NCBI GenBank assembly: GCA_937120965.1
Contig: CAKZKA010000045.1
Span: forward strand, 1 to 60,697
DNA: 60,697 nt
Source: an uncultured Chloroflexota bacterium
GTDB lineage: Bacteria > Chloroflexota > Chloroflexia > Chloroflexales > Chloroflexaceae
Reading direction: 5' to 3'
The notes below the pieces were generated by a model that did not search any database, was not told where the DNA came from, and saw only the letters and a list, made by a program, of their open reading frames with translations. Position numbers and translations under genes: made by a program. Below are positions 17,297 to 25,948 of the stretch, in pieces (within the stretch, counting starts at the first letter, position 1; every line of letters starts with the position of its first letter).

Positions 17297-18052
17297 ATGG
17301 ATGCCACCCTGGTCATCTGGAACAAACACATGACCAAGTTTCTCCGCAGCACCGAAGAACTGCTGGGGCTGATGCTGCAATCGGTGCTCTGGGTCGTCCT
17401 CTTCGGCGTGGGCATGCGCGGCATGATCGGCGAAGTGGACGGCAGTGATTATATGTCGTACATCTTACCGGGGATCATCGCTCTGAGCGCGCTGGGTGGG
17501 GCGGTGGGCGGCGGCATGGTGCTCCTCGACGAGCGGTTGCGCGGCATTCTGAAGGAGTACCTGGCCGCGCCCATTCCCCGTCTGAGCATTCTCCTGGGCA
17601 GCGCCACGAGTACGGCAACCAAGGCGTTGATCCAGGCCCTGATCATGCTGGTCGTGGGAGTGCTGATGGGCGCCCGGCTTGCTCCCAACCCCTTCGGGTG
17701 GCTGGCCTCCCTGCTCTTGCTGGCGGTCTTCGCGGTGGGGTTCAGCGGGATGGCCCTGGCTGTGGCCGCCGTCTCGCGCTCGATCGCCGGCTACCACGGG
17801 ATGATTTTCCTCTTCAACCTGCCCCTGCTCTTCGCATCCAATGCCCTCTATCCCCTGGCTGTGCTGCCGGGATGGATGCTGACCATCGTCCTGCTCAATC
17901 CGACCACCTACCTGATTGACGCGGTGCGTGGACTGGCCTTCGGCGCGCCCTTCACCCTCCCGCTGCCCCTCAGTGTGGCGGTGGTCGCTCTGTTTGCGGT
18001 TGCCTGTACCTGGCTGGCGCTGAGTGTCTTCCGGCGCTCCATCCGGGGCTGA
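17297..18052 (+). CDS. ABC-2 type exporter permease (DrrB-type)
   Basis: 251 residues with about six membrane helices, the usual ABC-2 permease size. Visible features are the conserved GIIALSALGGAVGGGMVLLDERLRG stretch (residues about 57-82) and the loop LLFASNALYPLAVLPGWM followed by NPTTYLIDAVRGL near the C-terminus, both typical of DrrB-like permeases. It forms the transmembrane half of the exporter with the ATPase just upstream. It converges with the HTH-LytM gene; the 150 bp between them holds a short repeat fragment with no clear terminator. Confidence 0.88.
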   Translation: MDATLVIWNKHMTKFLRSTEELLGLMLQSVLWVVLFGVGMRGMIGEVDGSDYMSYILPGIIALSALGGAVGGGMVLLDERLRGILKEYLAAPIPRLSILLGSATSTATKALIQALIMLVVGVLMGARLAPNPFGWLASLLLLAVFAVGFSGMALAVAAVSRSIAGYHGMIFLFNLPLLFASNALYPLAVLPGWMLTIVLLNPTTYLIDAVRGLAFGAPFTLPLPLSVAVVALFAVACTWLALSVFRRSIRG

Positions 18053-18203
18053 AAGTTGGGGAAAGCGGGGGGGTCCCCAACCTCCCTGTCCGCCGGGGTG
18101 GCAAGCCCTCCGCGTGGGCCTGAAGGCCCTGGCTACGGCTGCGAAGCCCGCCTTCACGAGCTAGAGTAGATGTGTTGCTCAAAGGCCCTTCCAGCCTCCT
18201 CGA

Positions 18204-19265
18204 TCAACAGCCCACCAGAGCCGTCGGATCGATATTCACCCCGCTGCGCCAGACTTGATAATCCAGGTGTGGGCCGCTGGCCATACCGCTCTCGCCCATC
18301 AACCCGATCTGCTCGCCGGCGCGCACAAACTGCCCGCTCACCACGGTGATCAGCGCCAGGTGCCCGTAGCCGGTGCGCCAGATGCCGCCAGGGTCCTGCA
18401 AGGAAACATAATTGCCGCCGGGGTAGCTGTTGGGCGTGACGGTGGCAAAGCCGTCGTGCGTGGCGACAATCGGCGCGTACCAGCTTGCCCAAGCTTCGGC
18501 GAAGCCATCGCCATCGCCGTCCACGGCAAGGTCAATTGCTCCCCAGATCTCGGCGGGGGCGTGGGTGCCCACACCGTAGCCCTGGGTCATCACCACGCGC
18601 CCGCGGGTGGGCGCAACCGGGCAGCCGATGGGACCGGCGTCGCTCATGCGAAAGGTTGGGATGCTTTCGATGGTAGGCAGGGGCGCAGGGGCGACGTGCG
18701 CGGCCGGTGGCGGGCCGGCCAGCAGGGCGGGGCTGATGACCACGGGGAGCGTGGTTGGAGCAGGACGGAGTGGAGGCGCGGGGCGAGCCTGTGGGGGCAG
18801 GGGAGCAGCAGCGGGCGGCGCAGCCGGAGGGTTCAGCGCTGCGGCGCCGGGGGTGGCGCCGATCTCCGCGTCGCGCGCCAGCGCGCCAGCGCGTGGTGGG
18901 GCGCTGTCTGCGCGCGTGGCCGGTTGTACCGCAACGCTCCAGCGGAGCAGATCGAGTTCGGGCAGGACGGCGACCCCGCTGGTGACCAGCGAGGCAGCCA
19001 CAGTCAACGTGGCAAGAATCTGCAAGACGCGTTGCTCGCCGGGAGGGGCGGTGGCCACCGCGGCGCCGCTCAGGCGCCGGTGCTGCCCGGTGAAATCGGT
19101 CGGGCGCAGGCCGAGGATGCGCGCCACACGCTCGCGCTGCTCGGGGCTGAGTCGGCGCAGACCATACTCAATTTCGGCGATCTGGCGCGCGGGAATACCG
19201 GAGCGGGCGGCGAGATCCAGCAACGAAAGAGCGTGACGGGAACGGAGGCTTCGGAGGGTCTCCAT
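18204..19265 (-). CDS. HTH-TM-LytM protein with degenerate M23 peptidase domain
   Basis: 353 residues from ATG 19265. Residues about 4-60 form a Cro/CI-type helix-turn-helix (SLLDLAARSGIPARQIAEIE). One membrane segment follows near 85-110, then a long proline/alanine-rich linker, then a LytM/M23 fold (about 225-353). In the M23 domain the first zinc-binding motif reads WGAID rather than HxGxD, and the last reads HLD rather than HLH. GYGHLA is kept. Two of the usual metal/catalytic positions are therefore missing and the domain is probably inactive, as in NlpD/EnvC-type activators. An EF-hand-like DGDGDGFAE loop is inserted. The architecture recalls RodZ (cytoplasmic HTH, TM, external domain). 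Confidence 0.75.
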   Translation of the reverse strand: METLRSLRSRHALSLLDLAARSGIPARQIAEIEYGLRRLSPEQRERVARILGLRPTDFTGQHRRLSGAAVATAPPGEQRVLQILATLTVAASLVTSGVAVLPELDLLRWSVAVQPATRADSAPPRAGALARDAEIGATPGAAALNPPAAPPAAAPLPPQARPAPPLRPAPTTLPVVISPALLAGPPPAAHVAPAPLPTIESIPTFRMSDAGPIGCPVAPTRGRVVMTQGYGVGTHAPAEIWGAIDLAVDGDGDGFAEAWASWYAPIVATHDGFATVTPNSYPGGNYVSLQDPGGIWRTGYGHLALITVVSGQFVRAGEQIGLMGESGMASGPHLDYQVWRSGVNIDPTALVGC

Positions 19266-19384
19266 GGTGCTGTCTCCTGAGCAGGTTACGATGTGGCCCC
19301 AGCCTAGCACAGGGGAGGCCGGGCAGCGCAGGCTCAGGATGACAGAAGCATAAATGCCAGATTACGGTTCACCAACGTGCAAAC

Positions 19385-19515
19385 AGGCCGCGCGGGAGGA
19401 TGCGGGCGGGCGCAGCCCTCCCAGAAAACAACCCCCGGCGCGGAGAGTGTGGGCGGGCGCAGCCCTCCCAGGAACACGTATGCTCATTCGGGCGTTATGC
19501 AGCGCAGCCGCATAG
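19385..19515. repeat. Mosaic palindromic repeats (diverged module A)
   Basis: Two copies of a hairpin of the form GGGCGGGC-GCA-GCCCTCCC (near 19407 and 19451), then attcgggcgttatgcagcgcagccgcat, a relative of module C. These sit in the 279 bp between the HTH-LytM gene and the small 2-TM protein gene. Confidence 0.65.
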
Positions 19516-19544
19516 GGGTCCAGTACTCGTGACGAGAAACAACC

Positions 19545-19826
19545 TCACGCTTCGGCTGCTTCACGTTGAATGGCCTCAGCTTCGAGTTCGGCGAGTTTGC
19601 GCCGGTACTCGCGGCGTTCGAGACGGTTGAGGGTAACGTACCCGCCGAGGACCGCCACGAACATCCCTGGCCAGAACAACCAGGCAAAGTGGATCTTGAT
19701 ACTGAAGATGAACACGGCGGTCAGGATCACCAGAAACACGATCCCGGCGGCCATGTACGGCTCGAAGCCCGTACTGTTCAGGTACGCTTCGTCGCGGGGA
19801 CTGAACCGACGACTTTCCTGTGCCAT
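19545..19826 (-). CDS. Small two-helix membrane protein of unknown function
   Basis: 93 residues from ATG 19826, with an AAGGGGG ribosome binding site seven bases upstream. Two hydrophobic segments (about 24-42 and 48-66) are joined by a short loop, with a charged C-terminal helix (LERREYRRKLAELEAEAIQR) that is probably cytoplasmic and coiled-coil forming. I do not recognise a family. It is the last small gene on the same strand as the chlorosome locus, but a 387 bp gap separates it from the SRPBCC gene, so it may be a separate unit. Confidence 0.6.
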   Translation of the reverse strand: MAQESRRFSPRDEAYLNSTGFEPYMAAGIVFLVILTAVFIFSIKIHFAWLFWPGMFVAVLGGYVTLNRLERREYRRKLAELEAEAIQREAAEA

Positions 19827-20213
19827 ACGAACCCCCTTGCAGTGATGCGCGCGCGTCGTGATACCAATTACCGTTGATAATGCCGCATTGCTTAAAGCGG
19901 TTTCAGGCGTTGTGCTGCCCAGCGCGGCAATCCACAATCCAAAATCTAAAATGGTATGACCGGCTAGCCTGTATCCTAGCACAGGGGGCGCATTTTCGCT
20001 AGAGGAAAAGGGTTTTGCATAAATGTTGCAAAGGTGGGCAACCCCGGGGTTACCCACCTCTGATAAGCTTCTCGAAGCGCGCCGGAGGCGACTGAGGGGG
20101 AATGTGCAAGGCCAGAGCGCTTGACAGTTGCCCTGGCCCGTGGGGGAGGGGTGGTGCGGGGTAAGGGGCAGCCCCTCACCTTCGCACACCCGTGGAAGAT
20201 GCAGCGCGAGGAC
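19827..20213. other. Intergenic region with minor palindromes
   Basis: 387 bp without a credible gene. It holds an inverted repeat TTTGCA-N7-TGCAAA at 20014-20032 and a palindrome GGTGGGcAACCCC-GGGGTTaCCCACC at about 20033-20058, which resembles module D. The rest is unassigned. Transcripts of the small 2-TM protein gene probably begin here but I could not pick a convincing promoter. Confidence 0.45.
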
Positions 20214-20720
20214 CTACGTCTCAATATCAATCCGCTGGGAGCGAGGCACAGTGCTGGTGGTGCCGCCGAAGAGCGCGGCCATACTCGGCGGCGGCCCCTC
20301 GATGGCCTGGCGCAGGCGCTCGAGCTGGATACGCATATCCAGGCTGGCCAGAAGGCGCCCGATGCCAACCACAAAGACCCGCAGGCCCGGATTCGGCACC
20401 TCGTACTCGACGCGATTCTGCACCACGGTACGATTACCATCGGCGAACCAGCGCCACAGCTCGCTGCCCTCCCAGAGCCCTTCGATCTTCATCAGAATCC
20501 GGCCCGAGTCGCGCTCGACCACCGTATAATCCGCACCAGCCAGGCCGAGCGGTTTGAGCCGCATTTTATGGATACTCCCCGGGGTCATCAACTCACCCTG
20601 AATCGGCTCAAGCACGACCTGAGGCGAGCGCCACTGGTTCATCAACTCGGGCGATGTCAAATAGCGTTCGACCACATCGGGGGTGGTGTTGATAGAGACC
20701 CACTCTTCCTGCACAATCAT
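20214..20720 (-). CDS. SRPBCC (START-like) ligand-binding protein
   Basis: 168 residues from ATG 20720, with GGGAG eight bases upstream. The pattern fits the polyketide cyclase/START-like fold, a helix-grip fold that binds hydrophobic ligands: INTTPDVVERYLTSPELMNQW at the N-terminus, a beta-rich middle (SIHKMRLKPL, YTVVERDSGRILMKIEG, NRTVVQNRVEYEV) and a long C-terminal helix (LRVFVVGIGRLLASLDMRIQLERLRQAI). The ligand cannot be told. It follows the NDH-2-like gene by 66 bp on the same strand. Confidence 0.7.
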   Translation of the reverse strand: MIVQEEWVSINTTPDVVERYLTSPELMNQWRSPQVVLEPIQGELMTPGSIHKMRLKPLGLAGADYTVVERDSGRILMKIEGLWEGSELWRWFADGNRTVVQNRVEYEVPNPGLRVFVVGIGRLLASLDMRIQLERLRQAIEGPPPSMAALFGGTTSTVPRSQRIDIET

Positions 20721-20786
20721 TACGCTACTCCCGGGGCGCGCGCCCCCTTGTGCCGCCAGGGTTGCGGCGCGTGACACCTCACCCTG

Positions 20787-21971
20787 TTATGGCGCGAGCG
20801 AACTTTCGAGCATCGCGCGGTAGTACTGTTCGACGCCCTGTTTCAAAAGCACTGCCGGGTAACCGATGACGGGCATGCCCAGGGGGTTGCCCACGGCATA
20901 GTTATGGCCAAGTGAGACCAGTTCACCCAGCACGAGAGGTTCGTAGGTACGCGGGGGCCGGCCCTCCACTTCCGCAAGCAGCGTCTCGGCGAGGTGCTCG
21001 CCCTGGCGCATCGCAAAACTGGCCGTTGCCGGGACGGTGGCGCCATCAGGGCGCATGGGAATAGCGGCGCAGTCACCCGCAGCGAAGATCAGCGCCTGAT
21101 CGCGCACCCGCAGGTAGCGATCCACCAGCACGCGCCCGGCGGCATCAACCGGCAGCCCTGAAGCGCGCAGGAGCGGCGGCCCCTGGATGCCACCGGCCCA
21201 GACGATGGTGCCGGCCCGGAGGACGCGGCCCCCGGCGATGCGCAGGAGGCCTGGCTCCACTGCCTCCACAACCGTGTTGAGGTAGACGCTGACCCCCTGT
21301 TGATCGAGGATGCGCTCGGCAGTGCGGGTGGCCCATTCGCCGAACTGGCTCAGCAGGAGCGCGGTGCGCTCCACGAGGGCGATGCGCACCTCGCGGCGCG
21401 GCGCGCCGGTCTGCGCGCAGAGATCGTCCACCCACTCGGCCAGTTCGCCGGCGAACTGGCATCCGGTGTAGCCGCCCCCGACGATGGCAGTGGTCAGGAG
21501 GATGCGTTGTTCACGGGGATCGCTGGTCTGCGCAGCGGCCTGGAACTGTGCGACGAGATGGTCGCGGAGACGCAGGGCATGGGTGTAGGTGTGCAGGGGC
21601 AGCGTATGCTCACGCGCACCGGGCACGTTGCCATAGGCCGTTTCGGCGCCCAGGGCAATGACCAGGCGGTTGTAGCTCAGTGTGCGACCATCATCCAGGC
21701 AGACGATGCGCTGGAGCGGCACAATTTCGCGAACGGCGCCCTGCACGAAGGTAATAGCGTGGTTGTGCAGCAGCGCCTTCAAGTCGTAGATCGCCGCGTC
21801 GGGCGGCATGGCCGCGGCTGCGACCCGATGGATCACCTGTATCAACTGATGGTAGCTGTGCTGGTCAACGAGCGTGACCTGGTCGGAATGGCCCCGCTCA
21901 CGCAGCAGGCGGTCGAGGTCAAGAGCGGCGCGAAGGCCGGCGTAACCGGCGCCCAGGATAACGATATGCAT
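20787..21971 (-). CDS. NDH-2-like FAD-dependent NAD(P)H:quinone oxidoreductase
   Basis: 394 residues from ATG 21971. FAD-binding GAGYAGLRAALDLD at the N-terminus, NAD(P)H-binding VGGGYTGCQFAGELAEW near residue 163, and the FAD ribityl motif FAAGDCAAIP near 300 are intact. The C-terminal segment (MPVIGYPAVLLKQGVEQYYR) fits the membrane-associated helix of type II NADH dehydrogenases, which pass electrons to quinones without pumping protons. A sulfide:quinone oxidoreductase is less likely because the catalytic cysteine pattern is not evident. It lies downstream of the csmM/csmN-like genes, with a 569 bp repeat-containing gap. Confidence 0.8.
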   Translation of the reverse strand: MHIVILGAGYAGLRAALDLDRLLRERGHSDQVTLVDQHSYHQLIQVIHRVAAAAMPPDAAIYDLKALLHNHAITFVQGAVREIVPLQRIVCLDDGRTLSYNRLVIALGAETAYGNVPGAREHTLPLHTYTHALRLRDHLVAQFQAAAQTSDPREQRILLTTAIVGGGYTGCQFAGELAEWVDDLCAQTGAPRREVRIALVERTALLLSQFGEWATRTAERILDQQGVSVYLNTVVEAVEPGLLRIAGGRVLRAGTIVWAGGIQGPPLLRASGLPVDAAGRVLVDRYLRVRDQALIFAAGDCAAIPMRPDGATVPATASFAMRQGEHLAETLLAEVEGRPPRTYEPLVLGELVSLGHNYAVGNPLGMPVIGYPAVLLKQGVEQYYRAMLESSLAP

Positions 21972-22079
21972 ATATCTGCCCAGAGGCCGCAAAGGATCGC
22001 CCAGGTATTCCTCTCCTTACTTAGAATACCACGCTTTTCGCGAGAGGAATCACAAAAAACCGCCCCACTGCTTCGTGAT

Positions 22080-22345
22080 GCATCTGGCAGGTTCCGTTGC
22101 AGGCACAGCCGGGAAGGCGGGTTGCCGGGAGGCCGCGCCCTCCCGGCCTCTCCCGTTCCTGAACGTGCCGGACCGCGTGCGTACAGGGTTGCGCAGATCC
22201 GTTTCAGGAGCAAGGCGGGTGTTCACCCCTCTCCCGGGTGTGCGGGCATCTGGCCTGCATCCAGGCCAGTGCGGACGGGACGCCCGCGCACCACGGGTGG
22301 CGCCGTACCCCGGATGGAAGCAGGTACGTCGGAAGGGTGGAACAG
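22080..22345. repeat. GCGGGCATC-family repeat in the gap before the csmN-like gene
   Basis: The 569 bp gap 21972-22540 contains gccgggaggccgcgccctcccggc (a GGGAGGGC-type hairpin variant near 22112-22140). It also contains a GCGGGCATC-type element, tgcgggcatctggcctgcatcc, followed by gcggacgggacgcccgcgca, related to 6080-6150 and 60317-60380. The remainder up to 22540 has no recognisable gene. Confidence 0.65.
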
Positions 22346-22540
22346 CAGAAAACGTTGCTCTTCGGGCCACTGCTACCGTCTAGTTGCCTCCGGAGCGTCG
22401 AGCCCGGGTGACGCAGAAGCGCAGGAACCACCACCAGTGGCATCGAACCGGCATTCAGCCAGTTGATCCCACCGTGCGGTTCCCGCGCTTCCGCGCGCTC
22501 TCGCCCGTGCGCTCCCGCTGCTGCCGTCCGCGCGAACCCT

Positions 22541-22993
22541 CTATGCGGAGGGGGTCTGCGGCGGTCGTTCGACCCACTCGTCCACCTTCGCGGCAGTGCG
22601 CTCGACCTGGTCGGCGGCCCGGCCGGCGGCACGCCCGAGGCTCGCGCCGAACTCATCGGTGGCACGCGCCAGGCGCTCGGTGAATGCCCGGGCGCGATCG
22701 GTAAGCTGCTGCGGGCTTGGCAGGCTCGGCCCGGACACGCCGGTCCCGGAGAACAGGTCATCAACCACACGCTCCGAGACAGCGGTGAGTTCCTTGGGTA
22801 GCGCGACGGCTGCGAGGGCGAATTCGGCCATAGCGCGCCGGGCGCGCCGGCGCGAGTTCTTCGGCAGCAGGATCAGAGGGATGGCAGCGATCGACAGGCC
22901 CACGCGGGTAAGCCCGCCGACGAGCACGGCAGTGAGTTCAAACAGGCCCTCTCGGTCGGTGCGCGTGATGGTCGTGGTTCCGGTGTCGCTCAT
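22541..22993 (-). CDS. csmN: CsmN-like chlorosome envelope protein
   Basis: 150 residues (about 16 kDa) from ATG 22993 with GGAG upstream. A hydrophobic N-terminal part contains GGLTRVGLSIAAIPLILLP, followed by an amphipathic alanine-rich helix (AMAEFALAAVALPKELTAV) and a second helical region (LTDRARAFTERLARATDEFG) with no cysteine. It resembles the 106-residue protein encoded just upstream: both share an L-x-E-(N)-GG-(x)-R-G-x-S-(x)-P-(x)-LLP pattern. Chloroflexus aurantiacus chlorosomes contain CsmM (about 11 kDa) and CsmN (about 18 kDa); size, pairing and neighbours (bchK, bchU) support the name. I cannot confirm it by alignment. Confidence 0.55.
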   Translation of the reverse strand: MSDTGTTTITRTDREGLFELTAVLVGGLTRVGLSIAAIPLILLPKNSRRRARRAMAEFALAAVALPKELTAVSERVVDDLFSGTGVSGPSLPSPQQLTDRARAFTERLARATDEFGASLGRAAGRAADQVERTAAKVDEWVERPPQTPSA

Positions 22994-23119
22994 AGAAGTA
23001 CTCCTTATACTGGTGCGACAACGTATCGCGCCGGTTGTACCTGGCGGTTGGCCAACTGCCCGTGGTTTGCCCGTAGCCATTGGGGCCCACCAGGTCCGCC
23101 AGGTGTTGCTGACAGGCTC

Positions 23120-23440
23120 CTAGTTTGCCGACACCTCATCCTTGGGAGCCCTGGTGTGACCTGCCTCGAGCGCTGGCGTTTCGGCAGCCCAGGCTTCGAT
23201 GACCTGGCCCGCGGTCTCTGCAAAGTCGCGCGGCAGCGTCGCAAAGGCGTACATCAACTCTTTGGTCCCGTTCCGTATATGGGTGCGTGTTTCGACGGGC
23301 AGAATCCCTATGGGAAGCATAATGAGCGAGAAGCCCAGGCGGAAGATGCCACCGCCAAACTCCACCACCGACTCAACCAGGCTGTCGCTTCTGCGCGCGG
23401 GAAGGGTCCGCACCCGCACCTCACCTGTGGTTTCCGTCAT
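23120..23440 (-). CDS. csmM: CsmM-like chlorosome envelope protein
   Basis: 106 residues (about 11.6 kDa) from ATG 23440, with a GGGAGG ribosome binding site six bases upstream. The order is a short polar N-terminus, a hydrophobic stretch (FGGGIFRLGFSLIMLPIGILP), then an amphipathic helix (ELMYAFATLPRDFAETAGQV) and a polar tail. It is a shorter relative of the CsmN-like protein 126 bp downstream. The size matches the 11 kDa CsmM of Chloroflexus chlorosomes. Such proteins sit in the lipid monolayer envelope of the chlorosome. The name is inferred from size, pairing and context. Confidence 0.55.
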   Translation of the reverse strand: MTETTGEVRVRTLPARRSDSLVESVVEFGGGIFRLGFSLIMLPIGILPVETRTHIRNGTKELMYAFATLPRDFAETAGQVIEAWAAETPALEAGHTRAPKDEVSAN

Positions 23441-23526
23441 GGTCGACCTCCCTTGTCTTATCTCAGAGCGCTGCTGCTGGGTCAGGCTACACGCCAGACA
23501 CCCGTGTTTGACTCGTCGTTCGCGTG

Positions 23527-23665
23527 CTTCCCCCCTCAGGGAGGGGCGTGAAGAAACCCGGTTTCCCCATGTCCCAACCGCTGGTGGGAGCGGCTGGCCC
23601 CCCACAGGCAGGGGTGCGGTTCGACAGGCTCACCGCAGGTGGGGAAACCCGGTTTCCCTATTTTC
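23527..23665. repeat. Mosaic repeats between bchK and the csmM-like gene
   Basis: Two GAAACCC-GGTTTCCCC type hairpins (near 23553 and 23641) flank a segment with cccaaccgctggtgggagcgg and ggttcgacaggctcaccgcaggtgggg. The last segment recurs at 41388-41415, 41612-41640 and 58880-58905. It interrupts the otherwise continuous bchU-bchK-csmM-csmN gene order. Confidence 0.75.
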
Positions 23666-23668
23666 ACC

Positions 23669-24589
23669 TCAGCCGAAGTAGCCACCTACCATAAGAGCCG
23701 ACACGATCTGGATGAGTACTACAAACGGATTACTTGTAACCAGATAGCGCAAGTAATTCTTCTGGTTTGGCTCGTAGTACAACCGGACCTGATTGCGAAT
23801 CGGCGCCACAATCGCGAACAGGATGAGCGCAGCCACCCAGTAGTAACCCCAGAGGATCGCCAGTGCCAGCAGGAGCACCTGGGAAAGGTTAATCGTCAGG
23901 AACGCGATAATCAACGTCTTCTGCACGCCGATGACCACGGTCAATGACTGCAATCCATGGAGCCGGTCGCCCTCGACACTCTTGATGTCATTCAGGAACA
24001 GCATTCCCGAAGCCAGGGCGCCATTAATCAACGCAACAAGCACACTTTCCCATGTAAGCGGCGCAAAGATCAGGTGGCCCACCATCCAGCTCATGCCCAC
24101 ATAGCCCAGGCCAACCGCAGGGGGGCCGAGAAAAAAATGTTTCTTCAGCTTGACCGGCGGCATGCTGTAGAGCACCGAGAGGATGATTCCCAGCACTGCC
24201 AGCAGCGAGATCAACGGGTTCCCGAAGATCAGCGACACCAGGAAGGTTGCCGACCCGAGCACGATCCAGTTCAAGCGCGCTTCGCTGAGCGTTATCAATC
24301 CGGCCGGAATGGGCCGCTCCGGATCGTTGATCGCGTCAATGTCGCGGTCGAAGTAGTCGTTGATGCTCTGGCTAAACCCGGTACCCAACGGGCCACACAC
24401 AAGCGCCCCCAGGAGAGCCATAGCCCAGTCGCGCCCGCTGGTCCACTGAAAGCCCGCTTCTTGCCCCGAGGCGAGTGCGCCGAAGAGGGTAACAATTGCG
24501 GGAGAGATCCACGTTACCGGATCGGCGAGTTCGATGTGCGCGCGGATCTTCTTACCAAGCGGGACCTGCTTTTCGGAGGTTGTAATCAT
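23669..24589 (-). CDS. bchK: Bacteriochlorophyll c synthase (BchK-type UbiA prenyltransferase)
   Basis: Attaches the long-chain alcohol tail to bacteriochlorophyllide, the last step of bacteriochlorophyll synthesis, in the membrane. 306 residues with about eight to nine helices. The UbiA signature appears as NDYFDRDIDAINDPERPIP (residues about 76-94), whose aspartates bind Mg-diphosphate. The second aspartate motif is LNDIKSVEGDRLHGLQSL near 200. The DPERPIPAG variant marks the ChlG/BchG/BchK branch. Neighbouring bchU and chlorosome genes favour BchK (bacteriochlorophyll c) over BchG (bacteriochlorophyll a). It is 103 bp downstream of bchU. Confidence 0.88.
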   Translation of the reverse strand: MITTSEKQVPLGKKIRAHIELADPVTWISPAIVTLFGALASGQEAGFQWTSGRDWAMALLGALVCGPLGTGFSQSINDYFDRDIDAINDPERPIPAGLITLSEARLNWIVLGSATFLVSLIFGNPLISLLAVLGIILSVLYSMPPVKLKKHFFLGPPAVGLGYVGMSWMVGHLIFAPLTWESVLVALINGALASGMLFLNDIKSVEGDRLHGLQSLTVVIGVQKTLIIAFLTINLSQVLLLALAILWGYYWVAALILFAIVAPIRNQVRLYYEPNQKNYLRYLVTSNPFVVLIQIVSALMVGGYFG

Positions 24590-24692
24590 CGACGTATCGG
24601 TTCTCTCTCACTCGCGACCGGGTTACATCTCTCGAAGTGGTCGCGCACTGTCCGGCAAGCGTGCTGCCCCGTTCCTTATCCTGATACTGCTC

Positions 24693-25760
24693 CTACAACT
24701 TCACGGCCTGGTAGAGCACGTGGTCATACGCTTCGTCGAAGCTGATCTCGCCAAAGCCCACTTCCCGCAGCACGTCGGGATAGATCGCGTGATCTTTAAA
24801 CTCCAGCACCGAAAAGTCCATGCCGATGCTGCACACGTAGTGGGTAAGGTAGTCGTAGTTCGGGCGCTGCGGGTCGCTGATATTCATGTCGAGGATAATC
24901 ACGCGCCCGCCGGTGGGCAGGGCATCATAGGCTTTCTTCAGCAGCATCGCCGAGAACTGCCGGTTCATCGGGTACAGAATGCGCGCGAAGAGCACTGCAT
25001 CGCCCTGGGGGTACGGCTCGCGGTACATATCTACTGCCACCGGCGTGACCCGTTCGCTCAGGCCCCGCGCGGCCATGTTCTCGCGTACCAGATCCAGGGC
25101 GCTGGGCAGATTCAGCAGGGTGACGCGCAATTCGGGGTATTTGTCGCACAGGGCAGCCGCGATGTCGCCGATCCCTCCTCCCACATCGATCAGGTGCTGG
25201 ACGCCCTCGAGCCGGGCCTTATCGCGCAGCAGCTTGTTCACGAAATGGATGTTGGAGCGGTGGATGTTCTCGTAAAAGGCGCTGTCCTCAGGCGTGCGCG
25301 GCGGATGCGGCACCTGGCTGGTAAAGTCGAGCTTGCCGCGGGTCACATCGGCGAGGTTAGCAAAGAAGCTCTGGACGAGATCGACCATGAAGCTCACGAA
25401 CGGCACCATCGTCATATTGCGGTGCTGCTCGGGAGCCGTGAAGAACTGCTCGGCGAAGGGTGTCAAGGCCCAGTGCTCACCGGTGTTGCGGGCCAGACCG
25501 ACCTGCTCCATTGCGGTCAGCAGGCGCCCGAGGCGCACCGGTACGCTTCCGGTGACCTCGGCAAGGGTTGCGAGGGACTGCGGACCGCCGGCCATAGCCT
25601 CAAACAGACCCAGTTCAGAGGCGGCTTTAATGACAAAGAAATCCACCGTCCCCTTAAAGACCATCTCGTATGCCCGCTCTGCGCCACGCGCGAGCTCCTC
25701 ATCGTCGTGCATACAACGGCACTCAGGGAAACAGCGAAACTGCGTCTGCGAACTGGTCAT
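24693..25760 (-). CDS. bchU: Bacteriochlorophyllide C-20 methyltransferase BchU
   Basis: SAM-dependent methyltransferase that methylates C-20 of the 3-vinyl bacteriochlorophyllide d ring, converting the d-series pigment precursor to the c-series. 355 residues from ATG 25760. The N-terminal dimerisation domain begins AYEMVFKGTVDFFVIKAASELGLFEAM in pieces typical of plant-type O-methyltransferases. The SAM-binding motif is HLIDVGGGIGDIAAAL near residue 190. Other family elements are DMYREPYPQGDAVLFARILY and GGRVIILDMN. A cysteine-containing N-terminal segment (FPECRC) precedes the family start. A good promoter with an overlapping palindrome lies about 190 bp upstream. Confidence 0.9.
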   Translation of the reverse strand: MTSSQTQFRCFPECRCMHDDEELARGAERAYEMVFKGTVDFFVIKAASELGLFEAMAGGPQSLATLAEVTGSVPVRLGRLLTAMEQVGLARNTGEHWALTPFAEQFFTAPEQHRNMTMVPFVSFMVDLVQSFFANLADVTRGKLDFTSQVPHPPRTPEDSAFYENIHRSNIHFVNKLLRDKARLEGVQHLIDVGGGIGDIAAALCDKYPELRVTLLNLPSALDLVRENMAARGLSERVTPVAVDMYREPYPQGDAVLFARILYPMNRQFSAMLLKKAYDALPTGGRVIILDMNISDPQRPNYDYLTHYVCSIGMDFSVLEFKDHAIYPDVLREVGFGEISFDEAYDHVLYQAVKL

Positions 25761-25948
25761 AGCCGTCGGTCCTTTGTCTAGACAATCACCGCAACTGACC
25801 GGAGGGCAACCGAAACCGCCCTGCCGCCAGCGTTGCTCCCATGTCATCGAAGCGTCGGACGCCAGCGCCCCCACGTCTCCTGAGAGGAGTCAGGCAACGT
25901 CACCAACCCCGCTATGCACAATGCTGAGCGGCGTCAATCCCCGCTTCC

